Below, one piece after another: positions 22,245-34,560 of a stretch of 64,000 nucleotides of DNA. This stretch comes from Hysterangium stoloniferum (lineage: Eukaryota > Basidiomycota > Agaricomycetes > Hysterangiales > Hysterangiaceae): positions 62,001 to 126,000 of the forward strand of contig WHVD01000001.1 in the NCBI GenBank assembly GCA_015178975.1, given 5' to 3'. A program made the translations under genes and the position numbers. The notes under the pieces were generated by a model. That model was given only the letters and a program-made list of their open reading frames with translations, was not told the DNA's origin and searched no databases. Each line of letters begins with the position of its first letter. The stretch's first letter is position 1.

Positions 22245-24701
22245 CTGATTCTCACGATACTGATGAGATTCCCAATTTCACCTCCGTTTCTAGAAATCAA
22301 GCTATCAAACATAAATCAGAACCTGCGTTATAATACTGGACTTGTTAGTTCGATCATTTTGCGTTACTCCCCCCCCCCAAATAGTGCTAATTCTTTTCCG
22401 ACGGACATATTGAATGGACAAAGGGTAGATCTTCATCAAGGTTGTATGCTGGCGTATTATTTTACAATATTACTTCGTATAATTACCTCTGCAGTGGTAT
22501 CGTGGTTCGTGGCTCATCTGTGTCCACGTCTCAGCTGAAAGACTACTCGCTGTGTCCATATCCGACTGCCCTTAGTGCCATCGTGAAATTAGTGAAGATT
22601 TGCCGGGAAACAATAGACCCCGAGCTGCTTACACATGTAAAGATAAAAATGGACGTCTCGTCATGAAATCAGAAGAGAGTCTGGTAACAGAGAAGATGAT
22701 ATTACTCATGCAAAGTGTCGCTAAACTCTTCTTTTGAACATTTACTGGTAACCCCGGAATTCGGATCACATTGTGTATGAGCATGATGAAGAATAACATG
22801 ATTGCTATTAGTGAGGAAGGTTGCTAGTAATGATTATTGAACATACATGACAGACGATCACCGAGAAATATAAATTTTCAGAGAATTGAACATTACTCTG
22901 AGAGCTCTAGTGAGGGGAATTCCTAGCTCATAGAGTCGAAAATTCCATCTCGTTAATTCAACATTGAAAACAATTGGCACCGATGAAGATATCAGTGTTG
23001 GCAAAGGCCTATAGGCTTTGATATTGATCTAATAACGTTTAACGTATAGCTAGTACAGGTGGGGTAGTCTGAGCGAGGAGTTATTAATAGTAATGATTAA
23101 TTTTCACACATTGAAATATGGCCAACTAAATTCCTTCTCAAGATCTTGTTAGCTTTAGCCTACCTGCTCTGGTTGTACCAATCAACTCCAAATACGTATA
23201 CAGTCAACTTGAGCCGATAACGTATATTCAATATACGCAGATCAGGGGTACTAAATCAATGTAACTAGGGTGTCTTAAGCGGAGTGTTCGACGATGCGGT
23301 TTTACTCCCATTAAGCGGATCATACGGTCGAAAACAATCATGCGACTAGCCATTTACATACAAATTGGCACATCTCCCGCTTAACGATCAATGATTGATT
23401 TAAGGACATATTTAGTTTACAAGACGCTCTGCCAAAACCCGATCACAGTACTGTTGACGTAGATGATGCACGATTACAAACCAAGGGATTACCAAAACGC
23501 GGAACTGGAATTCGTCAATTCCATAAATTCCCTTTGAATTCCGCGAGGCTTAATTTTTTTTCTGAAAAGTCCTTGCTGAGACACCAGACACCTTATTTAT
23601 TATTGCTGTTTCGGAAAAATGATGACAGATTTCGAAATCTTTCGTAGCACTCTGTCTAGGGCCTTTATTTACAATGATACATTCCATGGGAGGGGTTGTC
23701 AACGTCTGAACATGTAACATAGTATGTATATTTTAGTTGGTGTCGTGTCGGGCTGAAGCAAAGAAACCTACCGCCCACACGGCCCTAGACTATCACCGGG
23801 AACGCGAAATTTTTTATTCTTTTCGAGATCAGTTATCATTTTTGGAACTAGTAATAATTTTTCCAAAATCTCTTAACTACGTATAAGTCGACGAAGGGGA
23901 ATTCGGAACGGGTGAAGTCTCTCAAAGCACATACGCACCACTTGTGTGCTGTGGTACCCCCGCTCATGTTAGTGTGTCTCACCAAGGTGCTGTCAGGATG
24001 TCATTGACCAAGTCAGACATTCGGCAAGACTCGCCGCCATTTCAGAATGTTCATCAATGAGCGCCTTCCCTGAGAAACTCCAAAAGAACCATCCAAGTTA
24101 ATTGGATACACAAAGAGAATCCCTGGATACAACTTTGATGTTTTTTAATAGCTATTCAGACCATCAGTCAGTCATCCCTATGATAGCTCAGTTGAGAAGA
24201 GCGGTAAGTTCCTGTAACTAGTCAAATCTATTCATTGGATAGGTTAAACACGCCTATGAAATCTCACGGCTTATTGATAATTTTGGAGTAATGAGCGAGA
24301 GTACAAGTGATTTTCACTCGGTATCAAAAGATCAGATCAATTCGTGTCCTCTCGCGCATCGGTGCATGCAATTACCTTCGGGCCATTAATCTTACTCGCC
24401 AAAAAAGGAGAAGAAAACAGAAACTTCCACGTTGTCCGGGCTTGTTTTATATCTTATGGAGTCATGCTACCCGTTAGTTGATGATCGATTCATACAGCAG
24501 CCGGGACTGGGCGCCTTAGCTAGGTCCACATTCAAGGCACCCTTTGTTTTATTTATGGCTAAGAAAAGCTATGATTTAATGGGCGGTATGCGTTGCCCGC
24601 ATAGCTCAAAGATTGTTTGGTAAGAAACCTTATACTTACTTATTCCCTACTATTTGTTCAGACACTCCATCACTCAACAACTTCCTTAACGCCTCACAAC
24701 T
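22245..24701. other. Intergenic stretch between the paralogues
   Basis: About 2.5 kb, AT-rich, with only short chance-like ORFs. No repeat, RNA gene or decayed paralogue was recognised here. Confidence 0.5.
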
Positions 24702-26336
24702 ATGAGTATTAACTACAAAGCATCCGCTATCCAGCCCCCGACTATTTCAAGAAAACATCGCAATGACACAAACATGCTCCAACTTCATGTAGGCAGCCAC
24801 GCAAAAACAACCAATACCGAAGCATTTGGGCTCCCGTCTGATATACAATCTACTATCGAGACAGATGATGAAATCTGGCATCCCACCGGCAGTGAACCCA
24901 ATACAGAAAGTCACGCCGATCATACCTCATACCCAAAAAGTACCCGAAGAGTTACGGTCGATCAGCATGAGGATGTAGTCAACTTATTCTCGACAGAGGA
25001 GATAGACAAGGAAGTAACCATAGTTCGCCCTGGAGGTGCGCAGTATTCTCCAAGTCACGCAACCACAACGTCAAAGCGCAGGGGCAAAGATAAATTAGCC
25101 CCAAACCCAAGCATGGACGGATCGGAGAATTTGGAGCCTAAGAAACCCTTCGAGTCACTAAAGAAAAGAGATGATGAAGGGACTGGGTGGCCCTACGAGG
25201 CTCTACAGTCCACGGGACAAAGTATCATGACGGATGAATCAGCCGACATCGAAAAAGCGTCTCAGCATGTCAAGTCCAGTGCATTGACGAGTGTCACAGA
25301 AGAATCAAGAAACGAAACCGAATCTGCGTCACCATCACAGCTCGATTTTCTCGAACTCACCGGGAGTCCCGTTGCTTTCAGTGTGTCACTTCCAGACGCT
25401 GAGGACGACGAATCGAAAGACACTATCGAGGAGGAGTTCCCCAATCCATTTGACTACACCCCACCTATGCGGCATCCTACCCACATGCGAAACTACAGTA
25501 CGCCTGATATACGTGGAACTCGCTCTATCTCTCGCTCACCGCAACGATTGCCATCGGTCTTGCGTCCCGCACATCCCAGATCATATGACACGGCAGGGAC
25601 CAGGCGGGCAAGTCTTGCACTGCCTCGCATCGCTCAATTTGACACGATGCCCTCATCAACGGATTGGAGGGGGTCATCTATATCCTCCCCTCTGACAGAT
25701 GAATTTGGGAGGTTGAGATTAGTTTTACCACGATCGCAATCTGCACCAGCCGGTAAATATTTCCTGGTTTGTTTGTATATATAAGCAGTTCGAACTTCCT
25801 TCGCAGCCTCTCCATCTACACTACCTAACATGGCCGCCCCCGGTGCCGATAGTTATGACCCCGAGCCTCTGATTCCAGATTTCAGTGCTCCCCCACACCT
25901 TCCGCTCCTTAACTTCCCCCCTGACGAACACGGCCATCAACGTCAAACTGAAGAATTCAGCACATCCTCACAAACCTTGCAACGTATCCTTGAGGGCTCG
26001 TCGACTGAAGGTGAACAGCCCCAACCGACCGGAGCTCAAGCTCCCCTTGGAATCACAAATCGCACCGTAGTCCGTCCTCGCAAAGATGTGTCGGCCGATA
26101 CTCCCAACATGGTGACAAACGCATTTGTTCCACGTCACATGAGGAGTCAAACCGAGCCTGGGGCAACAATTGATATGATTCCTGGTCAGCCAATGCAGTA
26201 CTGGAGCACTGGAGGATTCGAGGGTGACAAAGAATATATTAAGAAGCGGTCAAAATGGAAATTCTGGTCCAAAGGGCGAGATCTACTTACATTTTTCACA
26301 TCGAAATATAACATGCTCACGAATATTCTTAAATAG
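24702..26336 (+). CDS. Disordered protein of undescribed family, paralogue 2 (526 aa)
   Basis: Exons 24702-25752 and 25807-26336 (1581 nt); the 54-nt intron sits at the same place, just after PRSQS, as in paralogue 1. The N-terminal half (1-240) is unrelated, acidic and Ser/Thr-rich. From 244 the shared blocks follow: EEFPNPFD (244-251), RNYSTPDI (263-270), QRLPSVLRPAHPRSYD (281-296), GTRRAS (299-304), DWRGS and PRSQSAP (343-349). The second exon adds MRSQTEPG and ends with SKWKFWSKG followed by an 18-residue extension. RNYSTP, RSQSAP and RSQTEP all match the R-x-x-S/T-x-P 14-3-3 pattern. The tandem location and shared intron show an old duplication. Function unknown. Confidence 0.72.
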
Positions 26337-26708
26337 GAAACAAACGGGACAAAGACGAATATTGTGACTCAACGCAATACTTTACTTCCTCATATTTCTA
26401 CAAGCATTTTCAGCCCACCATTTTCATCCTTATGTCTCGCTGGTCTTTCATGCTTTCATGGGATGCTTAGACTATTTTGCACCACACCTCGGCGGAATAT
26501 TTTATGACGTACAAGTGTCGTAACTGTCTTCGTTGAGCGTGAAAGTGTGCCAAAAGGGTCCTTGTGTTTCGAGAGCATCATAAACACAATCTCTTACATA
26601 TAATAGATCGCCAATATACAACGTAAGGATACCTTGCCTCACTTTGTTTTCTCATTCCAACTATAATCATGTCAGTCCATCGACTGGCTCGACACAATCT
26701 AGATCCAC
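26337..26708. other. Short convergent intergenic stretch
   Basis: Lies between the stop of paralogue 2 and the stop of the mitochondrial carrier gene, so it probably holds both 3' untranslated regions. Nothing else recognised. Confidence 0.5.
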
Positions 26709-28261
26709 TTACAGGTCCAAAAATAGCTTCCATAATACAGAGAACATGATACCTTGTAAACCGTTAGCCAGAATACGTGTCTTAAGTCCACGGCCAAATA
26801 GACCGAGATATCCATCCTGGGCAACGACTCGGCGAACCGCTTCAACTAAATAATAACGACGGTCAACAAGGTGCGAAGGTCTTGAAAAGAGCAGTGAACG
26901 TACGATAGCTAACACGCTCTTCGTCTACCTGCCTGTACGTCTTGATGACGCGCAAACTGTTGCTCACGGTGTCGCTAACGATGCTAGCAACAAACCCAAT
27001 GAACGCCTCGCGACCTAGTTTCTGGAGTGTGGTGTGTGCCTCAGGAAGGCGCTTCTGTAGTTCGTTGTAGGTCGAGAACCTGCAGTGCATTAAGCCATCT
27101 GCGCGAATAACACCAAAGCTGCTTTGTTACCATGGATAGTGCCCAACGAACGTTGCAGCAGCGGTTGCGACTGCACCATACCATAATGTAGTAATTCCGT
27201 AATATTTGATCTAAAACACAGCTAAGGAAAAAATTGCGAAGACTCCCGATATGCCTTACCCTCCTCCTTAATATACCCCAACCAGGACGACCCTGTGCCT
27301 GGAGGGTTGTCTAAAGCTCCGATCAGCAACGGGGCTGAAATGATTACGCTAGCTCTCACTTTTACGGTATCTACTGGTGTTAAAATCATCCGGAAACCTG
27401 CGGCAGCGAGACTGGCAAATATAGTCTTGATATACTCAGGAAGTTTCTTCAGATACGAGTTTGACGAAAGCAGGGCCAAAATGCCAGCATTCGCGGCCGT
27501 GTCACCAAAGCGCGATACAGGACCTATAAATCTTGAGAGGAGTCATGCCACTTCAGAGGATCACGGGATACCTTGAATCAGGGCAGCGCCGAGACCCTGA
27601 TAATATCTTGCAAGCCCACCGTCAGCATACAGGGTCTTGGTCGCCAAGGTTGTCGTCATGCCAAAGCCTGTGCGTCATACTTGTATAATATGAATAATTT
27701 TTGAGTTTTGTAACGTACGGTATTGGAAATTCATGACCGTTCTAACGGGCTATCGGACGCATTAAAATGACAGTTGATCGAGAAGCAATGGAACCGCAGC
27801 TACCATAAGCAGTAAGACCTGCAACACCATAGCTGACGAGCGTGTTGAATAACGTTGCCAAAGAATATCAACGTGCAAATATCACCTGCTGCGCCACTTA
27901 ATCCGCCTCCTAATGCGCTCATCAACGCAGCGCCTAGATCAAACTTCAAAAATCGTGACAATAAGTTAAATAATAGATTTTATTAAAGTGAAATGCACAC
28001 ATCAACGTCGTCCGCGTCTATCCATCCCTTGATGAACACTGCAAGGACGAATGCCGATAGCAGTGCCAATAAGACGTATGAGACTATCCGGCAATTGTTG
28101 CGTGTCTTCTTGGGCTGTATTGTGGTCTCCGACTGACCAAGCTCGCCACCGGACTCATCTGGGTTTGGTGTGTACTGCTGGTAAGGTGGTACAGCCTGAG
28201 GAGTGAGCAATGGCTGTCGCTCATCGCTGTTTGCTGGCGTCGCAGATGGTGTTGTGGACAT
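26709..28261 (-). CDS. Mitochondrial carrier family protein with N-terminal membrane anchor
   Basis: Rebuilt across about eight introns. Exon 1 (28001-28261) encodes [19 protein letters not shown], a Gln/Pro-rich stretch and a membrane span ([20 protein letters not shown]). Later exons give [19 protein letters not shown], a [13 protein letters not shown] segment, [20 protein letters not shown], the signature [12 protein letters not shown], the [15 protein letters not shown] region and a third repeat ([29 protein letters not shown]), ending [10 protein letters not shown]. The three partial P-x-D/x-x-x-K/R repeats fit SLC25 carriers; the substrate is unknown. Exon 3 appears to be a 14-nt microexon (27819-27832). 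The extra N-terminal span is unusual for a classical carrier. No frameshift is needed. Confidence 0.8.
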
Positions 28262-28555
28262 GGTGAGAAAGACGACGACGACCCTCCTGAGAAGGCCCAA
28301 AATATTGCTCGATCGACGATGACCAACATCAAAGATAACGCAATTTTAGCTGACAATCGGGTCGCATGTTCCGCACGACGTTGACTGGTCCACCTAATTT
28401 TGGTTCCGGGATGTCCCACGGAAGGCACGAAATCCCACTTGCTCTATTTTTACAGCTTAGGAATTATTATTTATTCATTCTTTATTGAAAATTGTCCAAA
28501 GAATGAAGTCTACGCCAATTTTTACCCCAGCTGATGCCGGATCTCATAGTCTGAA

Positions 28556-29979
28556 TCATCGTCGCCTCTCTATCCTGACTCTCCATGGCTGTCCACCGCT
28601 ATCCGTCACGATTACGCCATATGATGTTTTCATAACGACGGCATTCTTTACGATCGGATCTTTGAGTATATCGCGTCTAAACAGGGTGAGTTCATTTGCA
28701 ATGAGATCGCAATATTAAAAAAACGTACTCTTCGTTTGGCCAATGATAACACCCCATCTGCACCTCCCGTAAAGCAGGGAATCGGTTGGCTTCCAGTGCA
28801 ATGGTCAACGGCCGGAATAATTGATCTAACTGCTCGACGAATGCCTTATATCTAATCCGATGCACAGAGTTAACTTGGAAACACCACGACACACCCACGA
28901 AACAACCCCATACATATTTGATGTATTAATCTGAACCTCGATCTTCGTGAGCTTGTTATGTCCTTCAGTCTCCAACAACAACAGTGAAAGACGTCCCTGG
29001 TAATATCAGTCGCAAAGGCGCCACCCGACAGTCTATGACGCACCCAATTTCCAGTCCACTTGAATGTTTCTAAACAAGGACATCTCTGAAAAATGTCAAC
29101 ATGTTTCGCAAACCCGCTTGCAGTCATTTCGAGCTCGCGAAGCCGTGTGCCGCATACTTGTAAGCTCCGCCGCACAAACGCATCCATTGGAAATTTAGCG
29201 GTAGTCAGTAAAGGGAGAAAACTTAACTTGACAAATTCAGTGCTGCGTCGGGTGATAATAAACCTATTACTGACGGGAAAAGGTTTTGGGGTAATGCAGA
29301 GAGATTCCCCGACACGACCTCCGGCGAACGAGTCAGATGTAGATGAGTTAGTCTTCGAAATTCAGCAAAGAGGGTATGAGCAACTTTTTCAGTAGGGGAA
29401 ATCGTGAGATGGTGTATCGAAATTAGAGTGGATCCAGATGTCTTGGCCAAAAGTGAGAAGACCTCGGCGGATATTGAAGGAGAGGGTCCTCCTACGAAGT
29501 GTTTGAGTTGAATCAGATGCGGAAGTACTGCCATAAGCTCGAAGTCGACGTTGCCACCTTTGGTCCCTAGCATGTAAAGAGACAAGACCTGTACATGCCG
29601 CAATAGACTGAAATCTTGATTACATCGAAGAATGAGCCGTGTGAGAGACCTTTCTTTTAACAGAAGTGGTACATCAAAGAAAAAAGGCTGTACGGTGCTC
29701 TGCCAGTATTGAACAATCAATAAAAGAATGCTGAAGGAAAGGCCCTAAACCAACGTAGAACCCCTTCGATACCAATGCCAAACTCTTTCGAGTTCTATTT
29801 GCGATAAACAAAGGAGACTTATCGCTTGTAAAATCAAAAACATTGAAGAATCCCGGATCCCCCGGAGCCGTAGCAAAAGCAAAGACTCTTGTCCACATAG
29901 TTTCCGAAAATCCAACTGGTAACGAAAATGGTCCACTCGATCCCAATGACTGGATGTTTGATGGTTCCATCGTCGTCAT
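28556..29979 (-). CDS. F-box/LRR-like protein
   Basis: The N-terminus MTTMEPSNIQ leads into LPVGFSETMWTRVFAFAT and RKSLALVSKGFYVGLGPFLQ, a degenerate F-box of the type common in mushrooms. After an intron come LRR-like lines (LLRHVQVLSLYML, LMAVLPHLIQLKHF, FAEFRRLTHLHLTRSP, LRELEMTASGFAKH, RCPCLETFKWTGNW, FPALREVQMGCYHWPNEE). A last exon, joined through a GTACGT donor, reads DILKDPIVKNAVVMKTSYG and stops at 28556. F-box proteins recruit substrates to SCF ubiquitin ligases; the target is unknown. Start chosen at 29979; an in-frame ATG at 30045 is also possible. It lies about 80 bp from the next F-box gene in the same direction. Confidence 0.68.
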
Positions 29980-30061
29980 TGTTTTCGAAGTTGTCTTGGA
30001 TCTGACTACAATCGGTCTATGAAAGCGAATAAAAACCCAAAGCAAAAATTTATGATGATAC

Positions 30062-30915
30062 CTACCCTACCAGAGATGAGAAGTCGACACGATGGGCGAA
30101 TTCTTCAGAATCAGAGACAGCTTTCAGAACGGAAAGATATGCATGTGGGTCTGTCCGACTACTACAGCCCCGAAATTTAAATACGATGTTCGGATTCATT
30201 TCCAATGTTTCCCACACGTCATCCCATTTTAAAGGCAATTCCGCGGATATCAAACGCAAGGCACAAGATCTTGCAAGGACTGTAGCTAATTGAAGTGGTT
30301 TGGCTCCACGGTGGTATTGAGGATATGCGCCGTAATATGGGAAATCAAATTCGATCTTGTGATATTATTAGCATGGATTAACTAAAATAGAAGATATATG
30401 TCTACCAGGTTTGTCCAGCGGGTGATTGCTTCTAGCAAAGAGTGGAATAATTGGTCGACTTTGGCATTCCTGGTTTGAGCGCGATCCAAAAGAATGACAC
30501 GTGTGGGATTGATGGCGAGCAAAGAACGGCTCAGACCGCTCACAGTAGCTGTAGCGTAGATATCGAGTGTAAAGCATATAGTATGAAGGTTGACACAACT
30601 CTTAAATACATCGTATAAGCAGGTATATGCGCCTTCCAGTCTGATTTGCTTGATATAAAGAAACGCCTTGCGGGACCCAGACAGAGTATCAGCGAGTGCT
30701 TGGGCTTGAGCGGTAGATCTGAGGACTACAACTTCGTATAGTAGAGCTATGGCGATTCTATACCATCTCTTGCATACGAGCAGAACTATTGAGCTGGAAA
30801 CGTCAGAATTGCCACCAAAAGCTGTCATTTGACTAGATGAGAACCGTTCATATGGCACATGAAGCGAGGGAGCGATAATCAACTCAAGTAATTCGTCCGG
30901 TAGCTTGTGTGCCAT
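30062..30915 (-). CDS. F-box protein (267 aa)
   Basis: Two exons, 30406-30915 and 30062-30355 (804 nt). The F-box is at the N-terminus: MAHKLPDELLELIIAPSL, then VCKRWYRIAIALLYEVVVLR. The rest has leucine-rich, repeat-like spacing (CVNLHTICFTLDIY, RWTNLIEFDFPYYG, LARSCALRLISAELPL). The 5' 108 nt were copied to 43253-43360 by the tandem duplication. A solo-LTR-like repeat begins 26 bp upstream of the start codon, so the promoter has probably been replaced or altered by it. Confidence 0.72.
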
Positions 30916-30940
30916 GGCGGAAGGTTATAAACAAGAGAAC

Positions 30941-31237
30941 TGTGACGGTCACGACAGACCGCCGTCGTCACTATGTTAGAAAGCGCAAGACCTAATAATA
31001 ATCTCAGTCTCGTATATGTTATAACGGACTAAGGTATAGGAAGTCAATCACTGTCGCATATATAGTGAGAAAGAACAATAGGTGATGTTTAACAAAAGAG
31101 ATATGGAACAAAGGAAACAATAAAATACATACCACATTTCAGTATCATGTGTGCATGTGGTCCCTTTGTGATTTCGACCCTGCATATTTTATTCGTCCAA
31201 ATATAGCAAGGGAGAGTTTTTACGTTGTTATCCAACA
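30941..31237. mobile_element. Solo-LTR-like repeat (copy at 43385-43705)
   Basis: Starts TGTGACGG and ends CCAACA, with an internal GACGGTC/GACCGCCGTC inverted arrangement near the start. Parts recur at 20205-20760. No clean target duplication is visible, so the exact limits are uncertain. It is present in both units and so predates the duplication. Confidence 0.5.
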
Positions 31238-31602
31238 CACTATAGATCCAGATACTTCATTTATCAAAGACTAACTTGAGGAGTCCATCCAGTGGCATCG
31301 CAGTGCACAGTAACTCTTCCTTTCCTTGGCTAATAGTGCTTCCGTGTATTTATTCAATAAATGGAGTTGTATACGAATAAACAGTCATTCTAGTCAGAAG
31401 GCCCGCTAACTCAAGAGAGGATAAATCATGAGCAGGTGGTACGCGGTAGGCCATTTGGAAGGCATGGCCGAGGCGTTTTAGCATCAAGCACGACAGTGGG
31501 ATTCTCATCGCGTGTTATCCATTAAATCAAGGGCCATTTTAATCTAATTTCAAGTATAATATACGTGCAAGCCTCTATCTGAGCAACACAACTGCATTAT
31601 GA

Positions 31603-33303
31603 TCACGGCGGAGCATTGAACACCATCTGAACTGCCATTTCAAAGTCATGATCTAAATCATGGTGCCAGACGAAATCCCATTGATCAGTAAGATCACTCC
31701 GAATCCCCTCTATTGAGCCGCCGCTGGGACCAGCATATTCGTATACCTCACCTGCAGCGTAGCTAGACGTGAGGACTCGATTGGCTCGTGGCCGTCGGAT
31801 GTGATCATAGGCCTTAAGAACTGTCTGTTAATGATGTATTAGAAGAAACTACTTTGCATGAATAAATGTTCGTAAGGTCACCTCTAGGTGTTGCAATCGC
31901 GTCGAAGGGTGCGTAAGTAGACGCGTGAGCATATAAGCGTCTTCGATAGCTTGACCTGCCCCAGCACCAAGATGTGGCTGCATACTATGCGCCTGATTCG
32001 TAAAATAAGGTTGGGAGGTGACTTAAAACTAAAAATATTACTTACCGAATCGCCTACTAACACAATTTTACCTCTTATATACGAGTCTAATGGCTGATCC
32101 AACGCGTGTAAAACCCATTTAGTCGGCTTCTTTATATTCTGTAATCGATGGATATTTAGATTTGTTTTAGAAAGTCAGACAATCGAGCTCACAGCTAACA
32201 AATCTAAAACATGCTTTCCCCAGCCCACAAAATGCTCTAGCATTTCTTCTTGTTCGACCGCAACTACCCAAGGAGGATCGAAAGTCAGATCCTGTTCTTC
32301 TGCTAGTTTGCTTCTGTCGGTACAGAATATGACAACATTAACCTAATTAGATGTCAAACTCCAACATGAAGCATCCGCGACGGATGGCGTACGATGGGTT
32401 TCCCTTGGAGTGGGTAAGATATGATGTGCTAATCAACGGAGCAGAAGTTCGCCATCTTTTATAACACCACGGAAGTAAGCGTGGTGACCCACCCGGTTTG
32501 GACCCACTAGGCAATGAGGTCTTTTGAGTATACCTTCACCCAAGGCCGCTACAGCAGCAGTCACGGGAATGAGGCCGCGGAACACAAGCCTGCGGGTAAA
32601 TTTTGCGTGGACCAGCCTACCGACAACGGTTGTTCGAATTGAGCTCTTGATGCCGTCACAACCAATGACTATGTCCGATGTATGTCTTGTGCCATCATCA
32701 AAAAATATGGTGGTCCCGCCCTCGTCCTCGAGAACTGAGATGCACTTCTTGCCAAAGTGAGAGACTTCTGGGGGAAGGAGACTAACAAGTGTCTCTAAGA
32801 AATGAGCTCGGTGCACTCCCAACGCTAGGTCATCATCGGTACCCGGATACTACAACGCGGCAAGAATAGATATGAGAGAAGAAAAAGACTTTCAAAATAA
32901 ATTGGGTTACATCGTAAATCAGTTCACGTCCGGGGAGTCCAGAGATGAACAAAAGGGGTCTCATTGATGGAGGTTCATTTGATACCCTCAAGATGTCGTC
33001 CAAGATGCCTAGACCTTTGAGAGCTCGAACAGCGTTGGGTCCTAACAAAGATCAACTTGACTTGATTCATGATGCTGAAGATGACGATTCAGCACACCTA
33101 TTCCCACCCCAGCACCAATCTCTTCAAACTTTGACTGTGTATAAAATAAATCCATATTCATTGATACCTACCCAAAATATTCCTCTCACTGCTTGTTCGA
33201 ATATGTCGACTTGGACGCCGCCGCGTATTAAACCGACCGCGAGTGTGAGGCCAGCGATGCCTCCGCCCACGATGGCCACTCGGAAATCCTTGACTGGTAC
33301 CAT
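31603..33303 (-). CDS. FAD-dependent monooxygenase A1 (salicylate-hydroxylase-like)
   Basis: Class A flavoprotein monooxygenase; such enzymes use NAD(P)H and oxygen to hydroxylate aromatic substrates. Joined by eye across about eight introns. The start MVPVKDFRVAIVGGGIAGL gives the dinucleotide-binding GxGxxG-type motif. KFEEIGAGVGIGPNAVRALK follows, formed across an intron. GCDGIKSSIR is the DG motif, HIISYPLQGKPIVNVVIF the central sheet, and VLVGDSAHSMQPHLGAGAGQ the GD motif that closes the FAD site (also spliced). The C-terminus is AVQMVFNAPP. No break was found in this copy. The substrate is not predictable. The gene has a diverged tandem neighbour, A2, and duplicates B1 (dead) and B2. 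Confidence 0.82.
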
Positions 33304-33908
33304 TTAAAAGTTGATTATGATGCAGCTCCAATGATCTCCTTATCACGTATTCCGATGGAGTGGGATGCAGGCGAGCCGTACTTTGAGGCCTATCGATGGG
33401 AGCCTTCTATGCTCTCAACAAATGAAGCCACTTCGTGATATTTTTGTATGGTGCCTGAACATCCCAGTGAGGAATAAAAGTTAAGCGCCACTCATCGACA
33501 GCGCTGGTACCTACTGTTCTCACATTCAATGTACACGTCTACGAATCAAAAGCACAATATTTCAGGCGATATTTGCAGCTTCTTGACTAGATGTTTTCGC
33601 TCTATTATTTACACTCACTCACCGAAAAAAACCCTCCACTCCAAAAAGCTCAAGGAACCTTAATAGAGAGAGGCTTATTTCATATACAATTGAAGGAGTT
33701 TATATTAAAAATATGGTATGCTTTTTTTTCCATTTATATCTATTGAGGGCAATTCCCTATCTATACCTCGTAAATCTATGTCCCTGTACATTGACCTGAA
33801 GCATGCGCGTCTCATAGAGAGCTGTGGAGGGTGTAAGTAGGTTATGCAATTGCTGCGTGTCCGCTCCTCTGAGTTCTGCTGTACGGTCTAAAAATATTTC
33901 GTAGTCTG
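33304..33908. other. Intergenic; segment missing from copy B
   Basis: Upstream region of monooxygenase A1. The stretch 33013-33908 has no counterpart in copy B, where the sequence jumps from the equivalent of 33012 to that of 33909. No gene recognised. Confidence 0.6.
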
Positions 33909-34560
33909 CCTGTTTCGTTCATATATCGCAGTGGCACTGGAATAGCTTACTCGTTCAATAATAAGTTCGCGAAGGTGAACCCCTCTTGCGGCAGTTTGCT
34001 TTCTCATCCTTTCGCGCTGTACCTGATACTTTGGGCAAACATCATATAATGGAACGGCCTTTCCTCCTTCGATTTACACTCACCACAAAAGGGGGTTTTC
34101 CTGGCTCCAATTCGATGAAGGCGATTATTCATCAGGAAAGTAGGAAGATCAGTAAGTCTCCCGTCTATATTGTCTAGAGCCATCTAGGAGAGCTAGCTCG
34201 ACTAGACTCGGCTAGACACACTACTTTCGCGAGATCCCTGTTTACTAGATCTAGGCTAGGGAGTCTACATAATGGGTGTAGACATTCCCGAATCCCTGAT
34301 GTTCAGTGGTACGTGCCCCCTTCTCAGTTGCACAAGGAGACTCGGCTGACATTTTTCTAGTGAGTTGGTTATCTTCCAAAAATTTGTCCAAGGTAACGAG
34401 GGGTCCACTTTCGCTAGTGCGGCGTAGCTCGGCGAGGTACCAAACCTCTTTCCGCTTCCTCCATCATACGGATCTTATATTCCTTCTTGATAGCCGCCAT
34501 ACTAGTTGGTAGATCTTCTATCGGTGCGGGTGGCAGTTCAACTTCCATATCCCCTAGCTG
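33909..34560 (-). mobile_element. LINE (non-LTR retrotransposon) 3' fragment, copy A
   Basis: The reverse strand corresponds to the LINE RNase H/zinc-knuckle end seen better at 45552-46070. Here it is interrupted by the 172-bp TIR element at 34130-34301 and has an extra 1-nt deletion near 34040 (GCAAACATCAT versus GCAAACCATCAT). Confidence 0.75.
34130..34301. mobile_element. 172-bp MITE-like insertion, private to copy A
   Basis: Bounded by the 7-bp terminal inverted repeats CATCAGG and CCTGATG, and absent from the exact paralogous site in copy B (GATTATTCAGTGG at about 45800-45813). The target duplication is short and ambiguous (TT or TTCA, depending on how the ends are drawn). Non-coding. 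Confidence 0.75.
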
